Origin: WLWS01 sp965243105
Lineage (GTDB): Bacteria > Pseudomonadota > Gammaproteobacteria > Eutrophobiales > Eutrophobiaceae
NCBI GenBank assembly: GCA_965243105.1
Contig: CBDEUC010000003.1
Span: forward strand, 1,798,001-1,862,000
Length of the DNA stretch: 64,000 nt
Direction of reading: 5' to 3'
The position numbers and the translations under genes are program-made. Shown piece after piece: positions 61,020 to 64,000 of this stretch (within the stretch, counting starts at the first letter, position 1; every line of letters begins with the position of its first letter). Under the pieces are notes generated by a model. That model worked only from the letters and a program-made list of their open reading frames with translations. It searched no databases and was not told where the DNA came from.

Positions 61020-62437
61020 TATTGTTTGGACGTATGTGTGTAATGACCGGCAATGACATGAGCCATGCAGGCGGTGAGTTTCTTTGTCATGGGGATGTGC
61101 AGGAACTCGTTGGGACCATGGGCATTGGATGCAGGCCCGAGCACACCGGTGATGACAAACTGCGCCTCGGGAAACATTTCACCCAGCATACCCATGAAGG
61201 GAATACTGCCACCTTCACCCATGTGTACTGCCGGTTCACCGAAATACTGCAGCGACGCCTCGTTGATACATTCCTCGAGCCATTCAGCCATGACAGGTGC
61301 ATGCCAGCCGTCGGCCTTCCAGTCCTCGGTGTAGCTGACCGAGGCCTTATAGGGTGGATCGCTTTCAAGTAATTCTTTCAGCTTGCGACTGGCGGTCTCG
61401 GCATCACACTCCGGTGGCAGGCGAAGAGAAATCTTCACGGTGGTTGAGGGCCGTAACACGTTGCCGGCATTGCCGGTTGACGGTAAGCCATCGGCACCGG
61501 TGATGGACAGGGCAGGTCGCCAGGTACGATTCAATACGACTTCCCTGGGTTCTGTTGTGGTGGCTTCAGCATTTTCAACAAAGGGAAATTTTTTCCAGGT
61601 CGACTCCTGTAACACCTTGCCTGCAAGCTCGGCCTGCTCAATGCGTTGCGGGGGGATCTCCACGTTGAACTCGTCGGCTTCAATAAGACCCGTTTCACTG
61701 TCTTCAAGTCGAGACAGGATGTGCCGAAGAATACGAAAGCTTGAAGGCACCACACCACTGGCATCACCGGAGTGCACGCCTTCTTCAAGAATCTCGACAC
61801 GCAGGTCGCCACCGACGAGGCCACGCAGTGAAGTGGTGCACCACAGCTGCTCGTAGTTGCCGCAGCCGGAATCGAGACATACCACCAGCTCCGGTTCACC
61901 GATGCGATCCCTCAGGGCATCAATGTAATAGGGCAGGTCGTAGCTGCTGCTTTCCTCGCAGGCTTCGATGATCACCACGCAGCGCGCATGGGGAATCTTT
62001 TGCTGTTGCAGTGCCTCGATGGCAATCAGCGAGGCAAAAGTCGCGTAACCATCATCTGCACCACCGCGGCCGTAAAGCTTGTCGCCCTCGATGACAGGTT
62101 TCCATGGCCCAAGGTCTTCACGCCAGCCCTCCATCTCCGGCTGCTTGTCCAGGTGACCGTAGAGCAACACGGTATTGTCCACCTGCCCGGGTATTTCCAT
62201 GAATATCAGGGGCGTTCGACCTTCCAGCCTGACCACTTCGAGCTCGAGACCGGGTATGTCGCGCTGCTGGCACCAGTTGGCAAACTGCTTGACCGCTTCA
62301 TCCATGTAGCCGTGGCTTTCCCAGTCGGCATCAAAATTGGGCGATTTATTGGGGATCTTGATGTATTCGATGAGCTCCGGCAGGGCAGATTCCTGCCACT
62401 GTTGCTCGCAATAGGATTGGATTTCTTCAGGATTCAT
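61019..62437 (-). CDS. M20 family metallopeptidase (dipeptidase-like)
   Basis: A 472-residue peptidase. YGHLDKQPEM has the zinc His and Asp, GRGGADDGYA the bridging Asp, VIIEACEESSSYDLP the catalytic Glu pair. GNAGNVLRPSTTVKIS belongs to the dimerisation domain. This is the M20 subgroup of peptidases with broad dipeptide activity, such as carnosinase-like enzymes. Substrate unknown. Confidence 0.9.
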   Translation of the reverse strand: MNPEEIQSYCEQQWQESALPELIEYIKIPNKSPNFDADWESHGYMDEAVKQFANWCQQRDIPGLELEVVRLEGRTPLIFMEIPGQVDNTVLLYGHLDKQPEMEGWREDLGPWKPVIEGDKLYGRGGADDGYATFASLIAIEALQQQKIPHARCVVIIEACEESSSYDLPYYIDALRDRIGEPELVVCLDSGCGNYEQLWCTTSLRGLVGGDLRVEILEEGVHSGDASGVVPSSFRILRHILSRLEDSETGLIEADEFNVEIPPQRIEQAELAGKVLQESTWKKFPFVENAEATTTEPREVVLNRTWRPALSITGADGLPSTGNAGNVLRPSTTVKISLRLPPECDAETASRKLKELLESDPPYKASVSYTEDWKADGWHAPVMAEWLEECINEASLQYFGEPAVHMGEGGSIPFMGMLGEMFPEAQFVITGVLGPASNAHGPNEFLHIPMTKKLTACMAHVIAGHYTHTSKQ

Positions 62438-62602
62438 GGCTAAAAACTTAAAAAATATAGGCTTATTTTTGAATTTCGGCTAAGATTTTTCCACAATTCA
62501 GCCCCCCGGCACAGTAATAAGATCCCTTGCAACCTGGAGTATCATTGCGGTGTTTACCGCGTCGGGCCGTGGCTGGCGCCTGTAACCTGGTAGGTAAAGA
62601 GC

Positions 62603-63154
62603 ATGAATATTCGAAGTTTAAGAGGCAAAACACCGCAGATCGCCGAATCCGTCTACGTTGACGAGATGGCGGTGGTTATTGGTGACGTGACGATCGGTGC
62701 TGATTCCTCGGTATGGCCTATGTCAGTGCTTCGAGGTGATGACCAGTCCATCGTTATTGGTGAGCGCACTAACATCCAGGATGGCACGGTGATCCATGTG
62801 GCCAGTGATAACAAGCTGGTACCTGGTGGCCTGCCGACTGTCATCGGTGACGACGTGGTGATTGGTCACAAGGCCCTGCTGCATGCGTGCCGGATTGGGA
62901 ACCGCTGCCTCATTGGCATGTCTTCTACTGTCCTTGATGGCGCGGTAATCGAAGATGGAACCATCGTGGGCGCTGGTAGCCTGGTGCCCATGGGCAAGCA
63001 TCTTGAAGGCGGCTACCTTTACGTGGGTTCGCCGGTGAAAAAAGTGCGCGAGATTGCTGAACAGGAAAAGTACTTTCTTGATTACGCTGCACCTCATTAT
63101 GCGAGCCTGAAAGACGAATACATGAAGGAAGAGTGGTACAAAAGCAGAGGTTAA
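62603..63154 (+). CDS. Gamma-carbonic anhydrase family protein
   Basis: A 183-residue left-handed beta-helix protein built from hexapeptide repeats. Zinc histidines are at H65 (TVIHVAS), H89 and H94 (IGHKALLHAC). The C-terminal helix (KYFLDYAAPHYASLKDEY) is typical. YrdA-like members may have weak or no carbonic anhydrase activity. It is upstream of mnmG. Confidence 0.9.
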   Translation: MNIRSLRGKTPQIAESVYVDEMAVVIGDVTIGADSSVWPMSVLRGDDQSIVIGERTNIQDGTVIHVASDNKLVPGGLPTVIGDDVVIGHKALLHACRIGNRCLIGMSSTVLDGAVIEDGTIVGAGSLVPMGKHLEGGYLYVGSPVKKVREIAEQEKYFLDYAAPHYASLKDEYMKEEWYKSRG

Positions 63155-63170
63155 TTATAGCGCGGCATTA

Positions 63171-63274
63171 GCGCTTATAGAAATAGAACGCGGACGCGCT
63201 GTAAATACGTCCATGTACGCTCAACAGCGGCATCCATGCCGCTGAAGGTCCGCTTATCTATTATCTATAATCGC
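63171..63274. repeat. 104-bp inverted-repeat element in the mnmG leader
   Basis: The ends (63171-63195 and 63248-63274) are inverted copies with small gaps (GCGCTTATAGAAATAGA with ACGCGGAC, and the reverse). The interior contains the perfect palindrome CAGCGGCATCCATGCCGCTG at 63225-63244. The right end is 14 bp before the mnmG ATG. Confidence 0.75.
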
Positions 63275-63288
63275 TACGAAGATTAGAT

Positions 63289-64000
63289 ATGACAAAGCAA
63301 TCTCAACAATACGATGTAATAGTAGTAGGTGGCGGCCATGCCGGTACCGAGGCTGCGCTCGCCAGTGCGCGGCTGGGTGTGCGCACGCTGCTGCTCACGC
63401 AAAGTGTTGAGACACTGGGGCAGATGTCCTGTAACCCGGCCATTGGTGGTATAGGTAAAGGTCACCTGGTAAAGGAAATTGATGCGCTGGGTGGGCTGAT
63501 GGCTGTCGCTGCAGATCACAGCGGCATCCAGTTTCGTACGCTCAATGCCAGCAAGGGTCCGGCGGTAAGAGCCACGCGGGCGCAGATTGATCGTTCCTTG
63601 TATAAGGCCTTTGTTCGGCCAGCGCTGGAAAGCCAGCCAAACCTGCATATCTTTCAGCAGTCGGTGGATGACCTGGTGGTGGAAAATGACAAAGTCACCG
63701 GTGTTGTCACGCAAATGGGTCTCAGTTTTTTTGCGCCCTGCGTTGTCCTGACAGTCGGTACGTTTCTCGGTGGCAAGATCCACATCGGTGACAGCCAGTA
63801 CCAGGGCGGACGTGCCGGTGATGCGCCTTCCAATGCCCTTTCAAAGCGACTGCGGGAGTTACCTTTTCGTGTTGACCGGCTCAAAACGGGTACGCCACCC
63901 CGCATTGATGGTAAGACCATTGATTACAGCCAGCTACAGGAACAGCCGGGGGATGAGCCGGTACCGGTCTTCTCCTATCTTGGTAAGGCGGAGCAACATC
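63289..64000 (+). CDS. mnmG: tRNA uridine-5-carboxymethylaminomethyl modification enzyme MnmG (partial)
   Basis: The frame starts at ATG 63289 and leaves the window at 64000 after 237 codons; the family is about 630 residues. VIVVGGGHAGTEAALASARL is the FAD loop, MSCNPAIGGIGKGHLVKEID the diagnostic block, and LKTGTPPRIDG is also conserved. With MnmE it modifies the wobble uridine of several tRNAs. GAAG before the ATG is a weak ribosome site in the shadow of the inverted-repeat element. Confidence 0.96.
   Translation, partial: MTKQSQQYDVIVVGGGHAGTEAALASARLGVRTLLLTQSVETLGQMSCNPAIGGIGKGHLVKEIDALGGLMAVAADHSGIQFRTLNASKGPAVRATRAQIDRSLYKAFVRPALESQPNLHIFQQSVDDLVVENDKVTGVVTQMGLSFFAPCVVLTVGTFLGGKIHIGDSQYQGGRAGDAPSNALSKRLRELPFRVDRLKTGTPPRIDGKTIDYSQLQEQPGDEPVPVFSYLGKAEQH

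Overview
The window looks like a chromosomal segment of a gammaproteobacterium, probably an uncultured or marine, Gram-negative, respiratory organism. The placement rests on gene neighbourhoods known from that class: crp divergent from a yhfA-type OsmC gene, rho-trxA divergent from rhlB, lptM-lysA, tesA divergent from ybbA-ybbP, glyQ-glyS-gmhB-plsC, ntrB-ntrC behind a DUF4124 gene, and mnmG at the right end. PEP-CTERM proteins and a bacterial cereblon-like (CULT) protein are accessory traits. I cannot name a genus. I see no prophage, insertion sequence, CRISPR array or rRNA.

Layout. 1-6.6 kb: end of a Sel1-repeat gene, a methanethiol methyltransferase-like gene, a nitroreductase, then a tight five-gene operon (exported cyclase, two zinc amidohydrolases flanking a sodium symporter, an acetyltransferase) that ends in a broken enolase-superfamily gene. 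6.6-9 kb: two PEP-CTERM surface proteins, each behind a sigma-54-type promoter, sharing a near-identical 276-bp 3' module. 9-13.4 kb: small accessory genes, PaiB-like flavoprotein, acyl-CoA ligase. 13.4-19.3 kb: tRNA-Met, crp, yhfA-like, arylformamidase-like hydrolase, MidA-type methyltransferase, lipoprotein, uppP. 19.3-23.5 kb (minus): slt, epimerase, cca and a small secreted protein. 23.5-28.8 kb: CULT protein, YjbQ and DUF427 on plus; hemH, Nramp-like transporter and FAD dehydrogenase on minus. 28.8-33.4 kb: ybbP-ybbA, tesA, Nudix. 33.5-37.4 kb: groES-groEL under CIRCE control, a 116-bp palindromic element and two uncharacterised genes. 37.4-48.9 kb: rho, trxA, rhlB, lptM, lysA, DUF4124, ntrB, ntrC, dienelactone hydrolase, hemB, fatty acid hydroxylase, DUF899. 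49-53.3 kb (minus): plsC, gmhB, glyS, glyQ. 53.4-59.4 kb: a paralogue of the 36-kb gene, then a GldA/GldF/GldG-like ABC module with a DUF4340 protein. 59.4-64 kb: single-domain asparaginase-like protein, beta-hydroxyacid dehydrogenase, M20 peptidase, gamma-carbonic anhydrase and the start of mnmG, with two inverted-repeat elements between genes.

Most of the window is housekeeping. The parts most worth attention are the operon at 1802-6579, the PEP-CTERM pair with its duplicated 3' module, the CULT protein that keeps every pocket residue of human cereblon I can align, the Nramp relative without the metal-binding motif, the NtrC-type boxes around DUF4124-ntrB, the pair of unknown paralogues at 36.1 and 53.4 kb, and three palindromic intergenic elements.
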